Positions 43,832 through 52,513 of a stretch of 64,000 bases of DNA are shown here, in pieces (within the stretch, counting starts at the first letter, position 1; each line of letters begins with the position of its first letter). A program made the position numbers and the translations under genes. Location of the stretch: contig JADFAE010000007.1 of the NCBI GenBank assembly GCA_015665415.1, positions 186,001-250,000 of the forward strand, written 5' to 3'. The notes under the pieces are model-generated. The model had not been told where the DNA came from. It saw only the letters and a program-made list of their open reading frames with translations, and searched no databases. The stretch comes from Roseobacter sp. (GTDB lineage: Bacteria; Pseudomonadota; Alphaproteobacteria; Rhodobacterales; Rhodobacteraceae).

Positions 43832-44754
43832 TGTGCAGCCTTCATCAGTTCTTCGACATGTGCGCGGGTGGCCTGCGCAAGCGCGTTCAGATCATATCCG
43901 CCCTCCAAAGTCGAGACGATACGCCCCGCGCAGAGCTCCTCCGCGAGGGTGCAGAGTTCACCCGTGAGCCAGGCAAAATCTGCGGTGCTCCAGTTGAGGC
44001 TGGCAAGCGGGTCATCGCGGTGGGCGTCAAAGCCGGCGGAGATAATGATCAGCTCTGGCTTGAAGGCGCGCAGCCGTGGGAAGGCCTGGCTTTCATAGGC
44101 GGCGCGCATGGCATCGCTACCGGAATCGGGCGGCAGCGGCATGTTGAGGATCTGGCCATGGGTGCCATCCTCATCCACCCGACCGGAGCCGGGCCAGAGC
44201 GGCATTTGCTGGCTGGTGATGAACAGCGCGCGCGGCTCATCCCACAGCAGATCCTGGGTGCCATTGCCGTGGTGAACGTCAAAATCCACCACCGCAACAC
44301 GGCTCAGCCCGTGGTGGTCCAGCGCGTGTTTGGCGGCCAGCGCGGCATTGCCAAAAAAGCAGAACCCCATGGCGGTTTCCGTCTCGGCATGGTGGCCCGG
44401 CGGGCGAATGGCGGCAAAGGCGTTTTGTACCTCGCCGCTCAGCACCATATCCACCGCCCGCACCGCAGCACCTGCCGCGCGAAAGGCAGCATCCAATGAA
44501 CCCGGCGACATGAAGGTATCGCCATCGATCTGGGCATAGCCTTGTTGCGGGTGGGCGCTGCGCAGGTTGCGCAGATGATCGATAGGATGAATGCGCAGTA
44601 TGTCATCTTCGGCGGCCATCGGGGCAGAGACGCGTTTCAGATCCAGGCTTTCCAGGGCATGCAGAATATGCTCCAGCCGTGCCACCTGTTCGGGATGGCC
44701 CTCGGGGGTTTCGTGACGCAGGCAATCTGCATGGGTGATCAGAGCAGTGGTCAT
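43828..44754 (-). CDS. Histone-deacetylase-family protein (acetylpolyamine/acetoin type)
   Basis: This protein of about 308 residues is a zinc-dependent deacetylase of the arginase/HDAC fold. It has AIRPPGHHAE, VVDFDVHHGNGTQDLLW, SAGFDAHRDDPL and TLEGGYD, which include the His-Asp pair and zinc ligands. Bacterial members act on acetylpolyamines or other acetyl amides. The chosen ATG 44754 begins at MTTALITHADCLRH. It heads the operon leading to isoprenoid genes. Confidence 0.92.
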   Translation of the reverse strand: MTTALITHADCLRHETPEGHPEQVARLEHILHALESLDLKRVSAPMAAEDDILRIHPIDHLRNLRSAHPQQGYAQIDGDTFMSPGSLDAAFRAAGAAVRAVDMVLSGEVQNAFAAIRPPGHHAETETAMGFCFFGNAALAAKHALDHHGLSRVAVVDFDVHHGNGTQDLLWDEPRALFITSQQMPLWPGSGRVDEDGTHGQILNMPLPPDSGSDAMRAAYESQAFPRLRAFKPELIIISAGFDAHRDDPLASLNWSTADFAWLTGELCTLAEELCAGRIVSTLEGGYDLNALAQATRAHVEELMKAAQ

Positions 44755-44898
44755 TCGGCATGTCCCAGGGCTGGAAAGAAAATGGGTGGATTTTATCGGG
44801 CAAAGCTTACGGCCCAAGCGGACCGTGCGACAAGGTGCAACATGACAGATCGCTTGGGGCGCGCCCGGCACTGGCAAAGGCCGGTAGGGATCAAGGGA

Positions 44899-45600
44899 TC
44901 AGTCGGGTGCCAGCATATAGCCGGCTCCGCGGACCGTCTGCAGGTATTGTGGCTGTTTTGGATTGGGCTCGATCTTGCGGCGCAACCGGGTGATCTGCAC
45001 GTCCACTGCACGCTCCTGTGCCTGTCCGCGATCGCGCCCCAGATCCTCCACCAGTTTGCTGCGGCTGACCGGCTCGCCTGGGCAGGCCGAAAATATCTTC
45101 ATCAATTGGCTTTCGGTGCCGGTAAGACGCACCAGATCATTGCCCTGCCACATCTCGCCGCGCTCAATATCATAGCGGATCTGGCCAAGGTGCAGCACTT
45201 TGGGCGCGCTGTCCTGGGCCGAGGTGTCGGGTACCCGGCGCAGGATGGCATTGACCCGCAACAGCAGTTCCTTGGGTTCAAAGGGTTTGGGCAGATAGTC
45301 ATCTGCCCCGGCCTCAAAACCGGTGATCCGGTCATCTGTCTCTCCCTTGGCGGTGAGCAGCAGGATCGGGGTGGTCATAGTTTCGCGCAGCGATCGGGTT
45401 AAAGAGATACCATCTTCGCCGGGCATCATCACATCCATGATGATGAGATCGAAATCGAGCCCGGCGAGTACCCTACGGGCATGGGCGGCATCCCGGGCTG
45501 CTGAAACCAGAAACCCTGAGCGGATCAGGAATTTCTTTAGCAGCCCGCGAATACGCTCATCGTCATCAATGATGAGAAGGTGAGAGTCGAAATTGCTCAT
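44899..45600 (-). CDS. petR: PetR-like OmpR-family response regulator
   Basis: This 233-residue response regulator has a receiver domain (LLIIDDDERIRGLL, IIMDVMMPGEDG with the phosphoacceptor Asp, LLLTAKGETDD, YLPKPFEPKEL) and an OmpR winged helix (RAVDVQITRLRRKIEPNPKQPQYLQTVRGAGYM, about 190-222). In Rhodobacter capsulatus PetR is encoded with PetP next to petABC. Here the same pair is present (MarR partner upstream, ATGA overlap), but petABC is about 13 kb away. The symbol rests on this pairing. No histidine kinase gene adjoins it. Confidence 0.8.
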   Translation of the reverse strand: MSNFDSHLLIIDDDERIRGLLKKFLIRSGFLVSAARDAAHARRVLAGLDFDLIIMDVMMPGEDGISLTRSLRETMTTPILLLTAKGETDDRITGFEAGADDYLPKPFEPKELLLRVNAILRRVPDTSAQDSAPKVLHLGQIRYDIERGEMWQGNDLVRLTGTESQLMKIFSACPGEPVSRSKLVEDLGRDRGQAQERAVDVQITRLRRKIEPNPKQPQYLQTVRGAGYMLAPD

Positions 45601-46121
45601 GATCCGATTTCCCGCAGGTTGGCATAGGCGCGGCGCATATCCGCATCCATCATGGTCTCAAGCACTTTTTTGAACCCCTGTACGGCTTCGGGTCCGGCAT
45701 CCTTGTAGGCCGCCCGCATTCGCGCCCGCTGGGCGTCTGACAGTTTGGACTCCAGCGTGCGACCGGCATCGGTGAGATGCAGATGGCGTTCACGCTTGTC
45801 TGAAACCCCCACCCGGCTTTCCACCAGCCCGTCGCTGATCAAAGTGCGCAACACCCGGTTCAGCGATTGTTTGGTCACGCCGAGCAATGTCAAAAGATTG
45901 TTCACCGTGGTACCGGGGGCGCGATTGATAAAGTGGATGGCGCGATGATGGGCGCGGCCATAAGACATCTCGGCCAGGATACGGTCCGGATCCGCAGTGA
46001 AACCGCGATAGGCAAAAAACATCGCCTCAATCCCCTGGCGCAGCTGTTCATCGGTCAGAAACAGCAGGTTCTCTCCGCCAAACCCCTGGCCGGACCGGCT
46101 GCTCGAGCGTCCCTCGGTCAT
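45597..46121 (-). CDS. petP: PetP-like MarR-family regulator
   Basis: This 174-residue protein has a MarR winged helix: YGRAHHRAIHFINRAPGTTVNNLLTLLGVTKQSLNRVLRTL (about 50-92) then the wing LVESRVGVSDKRERHLHLT. It precedes and overlaps the PetR-like gene, as petP does petR in R. capsulatus, where both are reported to be needed for growth. Target genes are unknown here. Confidence 0.8.
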   Translation of the reverse strand: MTEGRSSSRSGQGFGGENLLFLTDEQLRQGIEAMFFAYRGFTADPDRILAEMSYGRAHHRAIHFINRAPGTTVNNLLTLLGVTKQSLNRVLRTLISDGLVESRVGVSDKRERHLHLTDAGRTLESKLSDAQRARMRAAYKDAGPEAVQGFKKVLETMMDADMRRAYANLREIGS

Positions 46122-46305
46122 GGCGCACTCCCCTTATTTGTTTGTGTATCTTGCCGTAAAACCTGAGGGGCAGTTTATGTCAGCTATATTGACATTCCAA
46201 GGGTGAAGATGTATCGAATCGCAGCTTTAGCGCAACAATATGACCGATCCGGCCATTTGCGGCGCAACTTATGAAAATATCGATCTGCTTTGAGGAGGCT
46301 GTGGT

Positions 46306-47172
46306 ATGGCTGGATATGATGATCGTGACGGTGTGATCTGGATGGACGGTGAAATGGTCGATTGGCGAGAGGCCAAGGTCCATGTCCTGACCCATGCGAT
46401 GCACTACGCCTCTTCGGTGTTTGAGGGCGAGCGCGCTTACAATGGCAAGATCTTCAAAAGCCGGCAACATTCCGAGCGCCTGATCGCCAGTGCCGAAGCC
46501 CTGGATATGCCGATGCCTTATTCGGTGGATGACATCGAAGCCGCCAAGGAAGAGGCGCTCAAGGCCTCTGGCCTGCAGGATGCCTATGTGCGCGCCCTGG
46601 TCTGGCGTGGCTCCGGCGAAGACATGGGGGTGGCCTCGGCCAAGAATCCGGTGCGCATGGCTGTCGCGGTCTGGGGCTGGGGCGCCTATTATGGCGACGC
46701 CAAAATGCAGGGTGCCAAACTGGACATTGCTGAATTCAAACGTCCAAGCCCGGAGACCATCCCGGTGCATGCCAAGGCGGCGGGTCTGTATATGATCTGC
46801 ACCATCTCCAAACACAAGGCCGAGGCCAAAGGCTGTTCGGATGCGCTGTTCATGGATTACCGCGGCTATGTGGCCGAGGCGACGGGCGCCAATATCTTTT
46901 TCGTCAAGGACGGCGAAGTTCATACGCCGCTGGCCGATTGCTTCCTCAATGGTATCACCCGCCAGACTGTGATCCAGATGCTCAAGGACAAGGGCGTCAA
47001 TGTGATCGAGCGCCATATCATGCCCGAAGAAATGGATGGGTTTGAGCAATGTTGGCTGACTGGCACGGCGGCAGAAGTCACCCCGGTTGGCGAAATCGGT
47101 CCCTACAAGTTTGAAGTGGGTCAGCTGACCCGCGACATCGCCGAAGCCTATGAGGCATTGGTGCGCAGCTGA
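46306..47172 (+). CDS. ilvE: Branched-chain amino acid aminotransferase
   Basis: IlvE transfers amino groups in the last step of leucine, isoleucine and valine synthesis, using pyridoxal phosphate. HAMHYASSVFEGERAYNG opens the family pattern, the PLP Lys lies in CTISKHKAEAKG, and VAEATGANIFFVKDGEVHTP is the fold-type IV signature. The length of 288 residues is normal. GGAGG precedes the ATG. Confidence 0.93.
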   Translation: MAGYDDRDGVIWMDGEMVDWREAKVHVLTHAMHYASSVFEGERAYNGKIFKSRQHSERLIASAEALDMPMPYSVDDIEAAKEEALKASGLQDAYVRALVWRGSGEDMGVASAKNPVRMAVAVWGWGAYYGDAKMQGAKLDIAEFKRPSPETIPVHAKAAGLYMICTISKHKAEAKGCSDALFMDYRGYVAEATGANIFFVKDGEVHTPLADCFLNGITRQTVIQMLKDKGVNVIERHIMPEEMDGFEQCWLTGTAAEVTPVGEIGPYKFEVGQLTRDIAEAYEALVRS

Positions 47173-47195
47173 TCTCGGCTGCTGTTGTTAAATTG

Positions 47196-47226
47196 AAAAA
47201 GCGCGGAAGTCACCTTCCGCGCTTTT
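47196..47226. terminator. Bidirectional terminator after ilvE
   Basis: AAAAGCGCGGAAG pairs with CTTCCGCGCTTTT around a short loop, with A run before and T run after. Confidence 0.88.
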
Positions 47227-47268
47227 GCTGTATCAGCATCTGGCGATGCGATGGCCGCCTGTTGCGCT

Positions 47269-47312
47269 TTCATTTGGCCAAAAATATCCCGGAGCGCGAG
47301 GCAGAGCCTCGC
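47269..47312 (-). repeat. Dispersed intergenic repeat, copy 2
   Basis: Reading the minus strand, hairpin GCGAGGC/GCCTCGC (47312-47296) is followed by CCGGGATATTTTTGGCCAAA. It is the only copy in reverse orientation and lies just after the convergent ohr stop. Confidence 0.75.
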
Positions 47313-47331
47313 ATAGGAAAGCGGGGCCGGG

Positions 47332-47760
47332 TCACAGAACCTTTGTTGTGACCTCGACATTGCCTTGCAGGGCATTGGAATAGGGGCAGATCTTGTGACC
47401 CGCCTCCACAATCCGCTGGGCTTCTGCCTGGGCCACACCCGGAAGCTTCACCACAAGCGCAACGGTCAAGCCAAAGCCGCCTTCGGCACGCGGACCAATA
47501 CCAACACTGGCATCTACGGAGACCTCCGCAGGTACTTTGGCAAGGCTCGTGTCTTGGCTTGTGGCGAATTGCATGGCACCGATGTAACAGGCCGCATAGC
47601 CCGCCGCAAAAAGCTGTTCCGGATTGCTGCCTTTACCGTCCCCGCCCAATGCGGGAGGTGCTGCCAAAACCAGATCAAGGCCGGTTTCTTCGACAGTGGC
47701 ACGGCCGTTGCGGCCTCCGGTTGCAGTGGCCTGGGCAGTGTAAACGGGAGAAGTCGACAT
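47332..47760 (-). CDS. ohr: Organic hydroperoxide resistance protein Ohr
   Basis: Ohr is a thiol peroxidase of the OsmC family that reduces organic hydroperoxides. FAAGYAACYIGAMQ carries the peroxidatic Cys and HKICPYSNALQGN the resolving Cys. The length of 142 residues is normal. It is divergent from ohrR with operators in the 110-bp gap. Confidence 0.96.
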   Translation of the reverse strand: MSTSPVYTAQATATGGRNGRATVEETGLDLVLAAPPALGGDGKGSNPEQLFAAGYAACYIGAMQFATSQDTSLAKVPAEVSVDASVGIGPRAEGGFGLTVALVVKLPGVAQAEAQRIVEAGHKICPYSNALQGNVEVTTKVL

Positions 47761-47788
47761 GGGTGAGCCTCACTTGATCGTTCGGGAA

Positions 47789-47860
47789 TAAATCGTGTGC
47801 GATTTAAATATAGAAGCACCACATTATGTCAAGTCTTGCGATTTAATCGTGTGCGATTTA
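47789..47860. promoter_or_regulatory. Two OhrR operators
   Basis: TAAATCGTGTGCGATTTA (47789-47806) is a perfect palindrome with a 4-base centre. A second copy with one mismatch lies at 47843-47860. Both are between the divergent ohr and ohrR genes, so OhrR can repress both. The spacing of 54 bases between them is about five helical turns. Confidence 0.85.
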
Positions 47861-47870
47861 TCTGCGGCCT

Positions 47871-48308
47871 ATGCTTGACCGTGCCCTGACCCTCGATGAA
47901 CTTCTCTGCTTTGCGCTTTATTCTGCCAACAATGCCATGGGGCGGCTGTACCGTCCGATCTTAGCGCGTCATGGGCTGACCTATCCGCAATATCTGGTTT
48001 TGGTGGCGCTTTGGCAGCGAGATGAGCAGAAGGTCAATGATCTAGGCGCGGGTCTCAATCTGGAATCAAACACGCTCACCCCCTTGCTGAAACGCATGGA
48101 AACCGCCGGGTTGCTGCGGCGCAGGCGCAATCCAGAGGATGAGCGCAGCGTGATTGTTTCCCTGTCGGAGCAGGGGCGCGCACTGGAGAGGGAAGCGGCA
48201 GAAATCTCTCGTTGTATCCTAGAAGCTTCTGGGGATGAGGTCGCCGATCTGATCGAGCTGCGGACAAAGATCCAGGAGTTGGCTGGACGGTTGAACCGGT
48301 TGGTCTAA
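47871..48308 (+). CDS. ohrR: OhrR, MarR-family peroxide sensor
   Basis: OhrR represses ohr until a Cys is oxidised by organic peroxides. This 145-residue MarR protein has the sensory Cys in TLDELLCFALYSAN, TYPQYLVLVALWQRDEQ and the winged helix (NLESNTLTPLLKRMETAGLLRRRRNPEDERS, about 64-94). It is divergent from its target gene. Confidence 0.93.
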   Translation: MLDRALTLDELLCFALYSANNAMGRLYRPILARHGLTYPQYLVLVALWQRDEQKVNDLGAGLNLESNTLTPLLKRMETAGLLRRRRNPEDERSVIVSLSEQGRALEREAAEISRCILEASGDEVADLIELRTKIQELAGRLNRLV

Positions 48309-48326
48309 GGCGGAATTCGGCCGGAA

Positions 48327-49268
48327 TCAGCCGCCCTTGGGATCTGTCAGCGCGCGGGCCTTGCCACGCACCAACCCCAGACGGCTTTCGCGCCAGATCA
48401 CCAGGATATTGCCAACAATGACCAAGAGTGCCCCTGAGAGCATCACCAGCGTTGGCAGTTCGGCAAACCAGACATAGCCGATGACAATCGCAAAAAGCAT
48501 CGAGACGTAATCATAGGGGGCCAGCATCGAGGCCGGGGCAAATCGGTAGGAAGAGGTCACCAGGATCTGCGCCACACCACCAACCAGACCGGCCCCGATC
48601 AACAGGGTCAAGGTCTGTGCATCCGGCATAACCCAGCCAAAGGGCAGGGTCAGCAGCGACAGGGCTGATGCGGTGAGAGAAAAGTAAAACACAATTGCCG
48701 CAGTCTGCTCTGATTGCACCATGCGTCGGATATGGATCTGCACAAAGCCGCGCGCCAGGGTGGCTCCCAGTACCAGAATGACCCCCAATGTGGCGCCCTC
48801 GGTCAGGCCGCTGCCACCGCCTAGCCGAGGCCAGATCATGACCAAGACCCCCAGCAGGCCAAGGGCTACCGCGCTGATCCGGATCAGGCGAATGCGCTCC
48901 CCCAGAAAGATCGCCGCCAGGATCAATGTGAAAATTGGCGTGGCATAGCCGATGGCCGTGACTTCGGGCAACGGCAGCAGCGCCAGCCCCATAAAGGTCA
49001 TCCCCATGGCCGAGGTGCCAACCAATCCGCGCCAGACATGGAACATCGGCTTCTTTGTCACCAGCCCATGCCGCAGGTCTCCGCGGCTGGCCAGCCAGAT
49101 GACAATGACCGGAATGGCAAAAAACGACCGGAAGAACACCGCTTCGCCGGCAGGCACCACCTCCGAGACCGCCTTGATCAGCGCCGACAGGGCTGTGAAC
49201 AGCCCGATGGCCACCACTTTGAGGGTGATCGCCAGCATAGGTCGATGCGATGTTAAGGAGTTTCCCAT
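48327..49268 (-). CDS. DMT-superfamily (EamA) transporter
   Basis: This 313-residue membrane protein has ten hydrophobic segments in two EamA repeats (e.g. GEAVFFRSFFAIPVIVIWL, LPEVTAIGYATPIFTLIL, APASMLAPYDYVSMLFAIVIG). Substrate unknown. The start at 49268 places MGNSLTSHRP before the first membrane helix and AAGGAG upstream on the minus strand; the frame is open upstream through matB leader but lacks similarity. Confidence 0.88.
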   Translation of the reverse strand: MGNSLTSHRPMLAITLKVVAIGLFTALSALIKAVSEVVPAGEAVFFRSFFAIPVIVIWLASRGDLRHGLVTKKPMFHVWRGLVGTSAMGMTFMGLALLPLPEVTAIGYATPIFTLILAAIFLGERIRLIRISAVALGLLGVLVMIWPRLGGGSGLTEGATLGVILVLGATLARGFVQIHIRRMVQSEQTAAIVFYFSLTASALSLLTLPFGWVMPDAQTLTLLIGAGLVGGVAQILVTSSYRFAPASMLAPYDYVSMLFAIVIGYVWFAELPTLVMLSGALLVIVGNILVIWRESRLGLVRGKARALTDPKGG

Positions 49269-49364
49269 GTGGCGGACACTGCGCCCCTGCGACAAAAAGA
49301 TCAATGGGTTGATTCTTCTGCAACCTGTGGCGCAGATTGTCGCCAAAGCGCAAGGAGCCCACGC

Positions 49365-50876
49365 ATGTATGACGCCAACTACCTGATTTCCCGACTTCAT
49401 GCCGCTTCCGCTGATCAACAGACTCGCAATTTTGCCACCTTTCCGGCGCGAGCTTCGGTGACATTTGGTGAGCTGTTTGCCGGAGCTGAGCGTCATGCGG
49501 CAGCACTGGTTGCCATGGGGGTGCAGCCGGGAGACCGGGTTGCGGTGCAGGTGGAAAAAACCATCGAGGCGATCCAGCTCTATCTCGGCACCGTCATGGC
49601 CGGGGGCGTTTTTCTGCCGCTCAACACGGCCTATACCACGCCGGAAGTGGCCTATTTTCTGGGCGATGCCACGCCTCGGGTGGTGGTTTGCGATCCCACC
49701 CGGGCAGAGGCGATTGCAGAGATTGCGGGCAGCGCAAGCGTGGTGACGCTGGATCGCTTGGGCAAGGGCAGTTTGACAGATGCCGCAGCAGGGCAGGGCG
49801 GCTTTGCCCCGGTGCCGCGCGGGGCGGATGATCTGGCGGCGATCCTTTATACCTCGGGCACCACCGGGCGCTCCAAGGGCGCGATGCTGAGCCATGACAA
49901 TCTGGCGTCTAATTCGCAGACCCTGCGCGACTATTGGCAGTTCACCGACCGCGATGTGCTGATCCACGCGCTGCCGATCTTTCATACTCATGGGCTGTTT
50001 GTGGCCACCAATGTGGCGCTTTTTGCCGGGGCGGAGGTGGTATTTCTGGCCGGATTTGACAAGGAACAGATTTTGGAGGCGATGCCCCGAGCTACCGCTC
50101 TGATGGGGGTTCCGACCTTCTACACCCGCCTGTTGCAGGACGCGCGGCTGACCCGGGATCGCGCTGCCAATATGCGGCTGTTCATCTCCGGCTCAGCGCC
50201 GCTGTTGGTGGACACGCACGAGCAATGGCAGGCGCGCACCGGGCATCGTATCCTGGAACGTTACGGCATGACCGAAACCAATATGAGCACCTCCAATCCC
50301 TACGAGGGAGAGCGTCGCGCCGGCACGGTTGGCTTTCCTTTGCCGGGGGTAGAGGCGCGGATCATGGATCAGGGGCGCCCGGTCTCACCGGGCGAGACCG
50401 GGGTGCTGGAGGTGCGTGGGCCAAATGTGTTTCAGGGCTATTGGCAGATGCCGGAAAAAACCGCCGAAGAGTTGCAGGCGGATGGCTGGTTCATCACCGG
50501 GGATCTCGCCTGTCAGGACACAGAGGGCTACATCACCATCGTTGGGCGGCAAAAGGATCTGGTGATTACCGGCGGCTTCAATGTCTATCCCAAAGAGGTC
50601 GAAAGCCTGATCGACGATCTGCCTGGGGTGTTGGAAAGTGCCGTTATCGGCGTGCCGCATCCTGATTTTGGCGAGGCCGTGGTGGCCGTTGTGGTGCCGC
50701 AGGTTGGTGTTGAACTCTCGGCTGAGGACATTCGCAACGCCCTTGCGGAGCAACTGGCCAAGTTCAAACAGCCCAAACAGATCAAGCTGGTGACGGAGCT
50801 GCCGCGCAACACCATGGGCAAAGTGCAGAAGAAAGCCCTGCGCGAATCCTATTTAGGGCTGTTTTCTCAGGGTTAG
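49365..50876 (+). CDS. matB: Malonyl-CoA synthetase (MatB-like)
   Basis: This 503-residue AMP-binding enzyme activates malonate, or a similar acid, to its CoA ester. LYTSGTTGRSKGAMLSH is the AMP-binding P-loop, LERYGMTETNMSTSNPYEGERRAGTVG is typical of MatB, and GRQKDLVITGGFNVYPKEVES is the hinge region. AAGGAG lies seven bases before ATG 49365. A convergent AEC transporter follows, which fits malonate uptake. Confidence 0.9.
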   Translation: MYDANYLISRLHAASADQQTRNFATFPARASVTFGELFAGAERHAAALVAMGVQPGDRVAVQVEKTIEAIQLYLGTVMAGGVFLPLNTAYTTPEVAYFLGDATPRVVVCDPTRAEAIAEIAGSASVVTLDRLGKGSLTDAAAGQGGFAPVPRGADDLAAILYTSGTTGRSKGAMLSHDNLASNSQTLRDYWQFTDRDVLIHALPIFHTHGLFVATNVALFAGAEVVFLAGFDKEQILEAMPRATALMGVPTFYTRLLQDARLTRDRAANMRLFISGSAPLLVDTHEQWQARTGHRILERYGMTETNMSTSNPYEGERRAGTVGFPLPGVEARIMDQGRPVSPGETGVLEVRGPNVFQGYWQMPEKTAEELQADGWFITGDLACQDTEGYITIVGRQKDLVITGGFNVYPKEVESLIDDLPGVLESAVIGVPHPDFGEAVVAVVVPQVGVELSAEDIRNALAEQLAKFKQPKQIKLVTELPRNTMGKVQKKALRESYLGLFSQG

Positions 50877-50885
50877 AGCCTGTTT

Positions 50886-51830
50886 TCAGGCCAAAATCCA
50901 AAGCAACCCGCTCAGCGTCACAAAAGAGCCGGTGGTGGCAAAAAGCAGGGCCAGGCTGGCGGCGCCCTCCAGGCCCTGACGTTGGGCCAGCACCGTATAG
51001 ATGGCAAACATCGGCATCGCCGCCGATAGGATCATGGCGCTGTGCAAGGCCGGATCCAGCGTCACCAGGCCGAGGCCGATCAGGGCAACAGCGGTAACTG
51101 CCACGAGGGTTGGCTGCAGCAGCAGTTTTGTGGCGCTGATCTGTAGGGCGAGGCTGCGGTTGCCATGCAGGGGCAGCCCAACCAGTGAGCCTCCAATCAC
51201 CACCAGCGAAACCGCGACGGCCGAACTGGCCAGCAGATCGACAAAGCGTAGAAACGGAGCAGGCAGGGCCAGGCCGCTCAGGGAAACCAGCACCCCAAGC
51301 GCCAGGCCGATCAGCATCGGCATCTTGGCCAGATTTAGCAGGATCCGACCCAGACGTGGCAAAAAAGGCTGGCTTTTGCCCGCGCTGGCAAGTTCAACCA
51401 GCAATAGGCAGATCGGGATCAGAACCAGATTTTCGACCAAAAGGTTCAGCGCCAGAATGACACCGGCCAGATCGGGAAAAGCCAAAAGCATGATCGGATA
51501 GCCGATAAAGCCGTTGTTGGGGCAGGAGGACCCCATGACACCCAATGCGCGGCGCTGCGGATCGATGCCGCGCCAGGTGAACAGCAGATAGGCGATGGCA
51601 ATAGTGGCCAGCCCACCCAGGGCATAGATGCTGATATAGCCCGGCTGGAACACCTCTTGTGGGCTGCGCGAAGCCACCGCAGAAAAGATCAGCGCGGGCA
51701 GGGCGATGTTCAGAACATATTTGCCGAGAGTGCGCATCTCAGCGGGGGCGAACCAGCCCTTCTTGACCACCAGAAAGCCCAGAGCCATGGCGGCGTAGAT
51801 GGGAAAGGTGATGGCCAGGATCTGACTCAT
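50886..51830 (-). CDS. AEC (auxin efflux carrier) family transporter
   Basis: This 314-residue protein has about ten hydrophobic helices and the family's SSCPNNGFIGYPIMLLAFPD segment. Some members (MdcF) carry malonate; the adjacent matB makes this a reasonable guess. It overlaps the HD-domain gene by four bases and ends convergently with matB. Confidence 0.88.
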   Translation of the reverse strand: MSQILAITFPIYAAMALGFLVVKKGWFAPAEMRTLGKYVLNIALPALIFSAVASRSPQEVFQPGYISIYALGGLATIAIAYLLFTWRGIDPQRRALGVMGSSCPNNGFIGYPIMLLAFPDLAGVILALNLLVENLVLIPICLLLVELASAGKSQPFLPRLGRILLNLAKMPMLIGLALGVLVSLSGLALPAPFLRFVDLLASSAVAVSLVVIGGSLVGLPLHGNRSLALQISATKLLLQPTLVAVTAVALIGLGLVTLDPALHSAMILSAAMPMFAIYTVLAQRQGLEGAASLALLFATTGSFVTLSGLLWILA

Positions 51831-52513
51831 TGCAACAGCTCTGCCCAGTGATCCGGCAGCTCGGTGTCCATTTCCTTGGCTAGTTGCCGCAGATAGGCCA
51901 GCATCAAACGCGCGCGTTTACGGGCAATCTTGCGGCCCTTGTTGGTGGCCATGTCGCCGGGCAGTTTCAACAGCTTCAGGTGCCAGTGATCGATGGACCA
52001 GGTCTGGTCATCCAGTGGGCGATTGGCGGCAAAGGGGTCATCGGCGTCACATAGGGGGCGATCGATTGTGCCGGCCACCATGAAGGTGCGGGCAATGCCG
52101 ACAGCCCCCAGTGCATCCAGCCGGTCGGCATCGCGCAGAATCAGCGCTTCCAGACTCTTTGCCGGCAGCCCGGCAGAAAAACTATGGGCTTCGATTACAT
52201 GCTGGGCAGCGGTGATTTCCTCAGGTGAATAGCCCAGATCGCCTAGAATAGACTCTGATTTTTCAGCCGAGAGCCGCGAAGCCGTCTCGCGCTGGGGGTG
52301 GTCCTTGGGCAGGTTCACCAGATCGTGCAGATAGGCACCCGCGATCAGGACCCGCAGGCTCGCGCGGGTGGGGTCATCCTGGTTTTCGTCGCGGGCGATG
52401 CGATGGGCATTGACCCAGACCCGGTCAAGATGGGCGATGTCATGGGCTGGGTCCTGCGCCATCTGCACTTCGGCAATCCGGCGCAGCCTTGCCTGCAGCT
52501 GCTTTAATGTCAT
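51827..52513 (-). CDS. HD-domain phosphohydrolase
   Basis: This 228-residue protein has the HD pattern: [34 protein letters not shown] (the His-Asp pair), VIEAHSF and [17 protein letters not shown]. Such proteins hydrolyse nucleotides or phosphoesters; substrate unknown. It overlaps aroC and the AEC transporter gene by four bases each. Confidence 0.88.
   Translation of the reverse strand: MTLKQLQARLRRIAEVQMAQDPAHDIAHLDRVWVNAHRIARDENQDDPTRASLRVLIAGAYLHDLVNLPKDHPQRETASRLSAEKSESILGDLGYSPEEITAAQHVIEAHSFSAGLPAKSLEALILRDADRLDALGAVGIARTFMVAGTIDRPLCDADDPFAANRPLDDQTWSIDHWHLKLLKLPGDMATNKGRKIARKRARLMLAYLRQLAKEMDTELPDHWAELLQ

Noticed and set aside
49269-49991. In-frame upstream extension of the DMT transporter gene
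   Set aside because: It overlaps matB on the other strand and is not transporter-like; the membrane protein starts at 49268.
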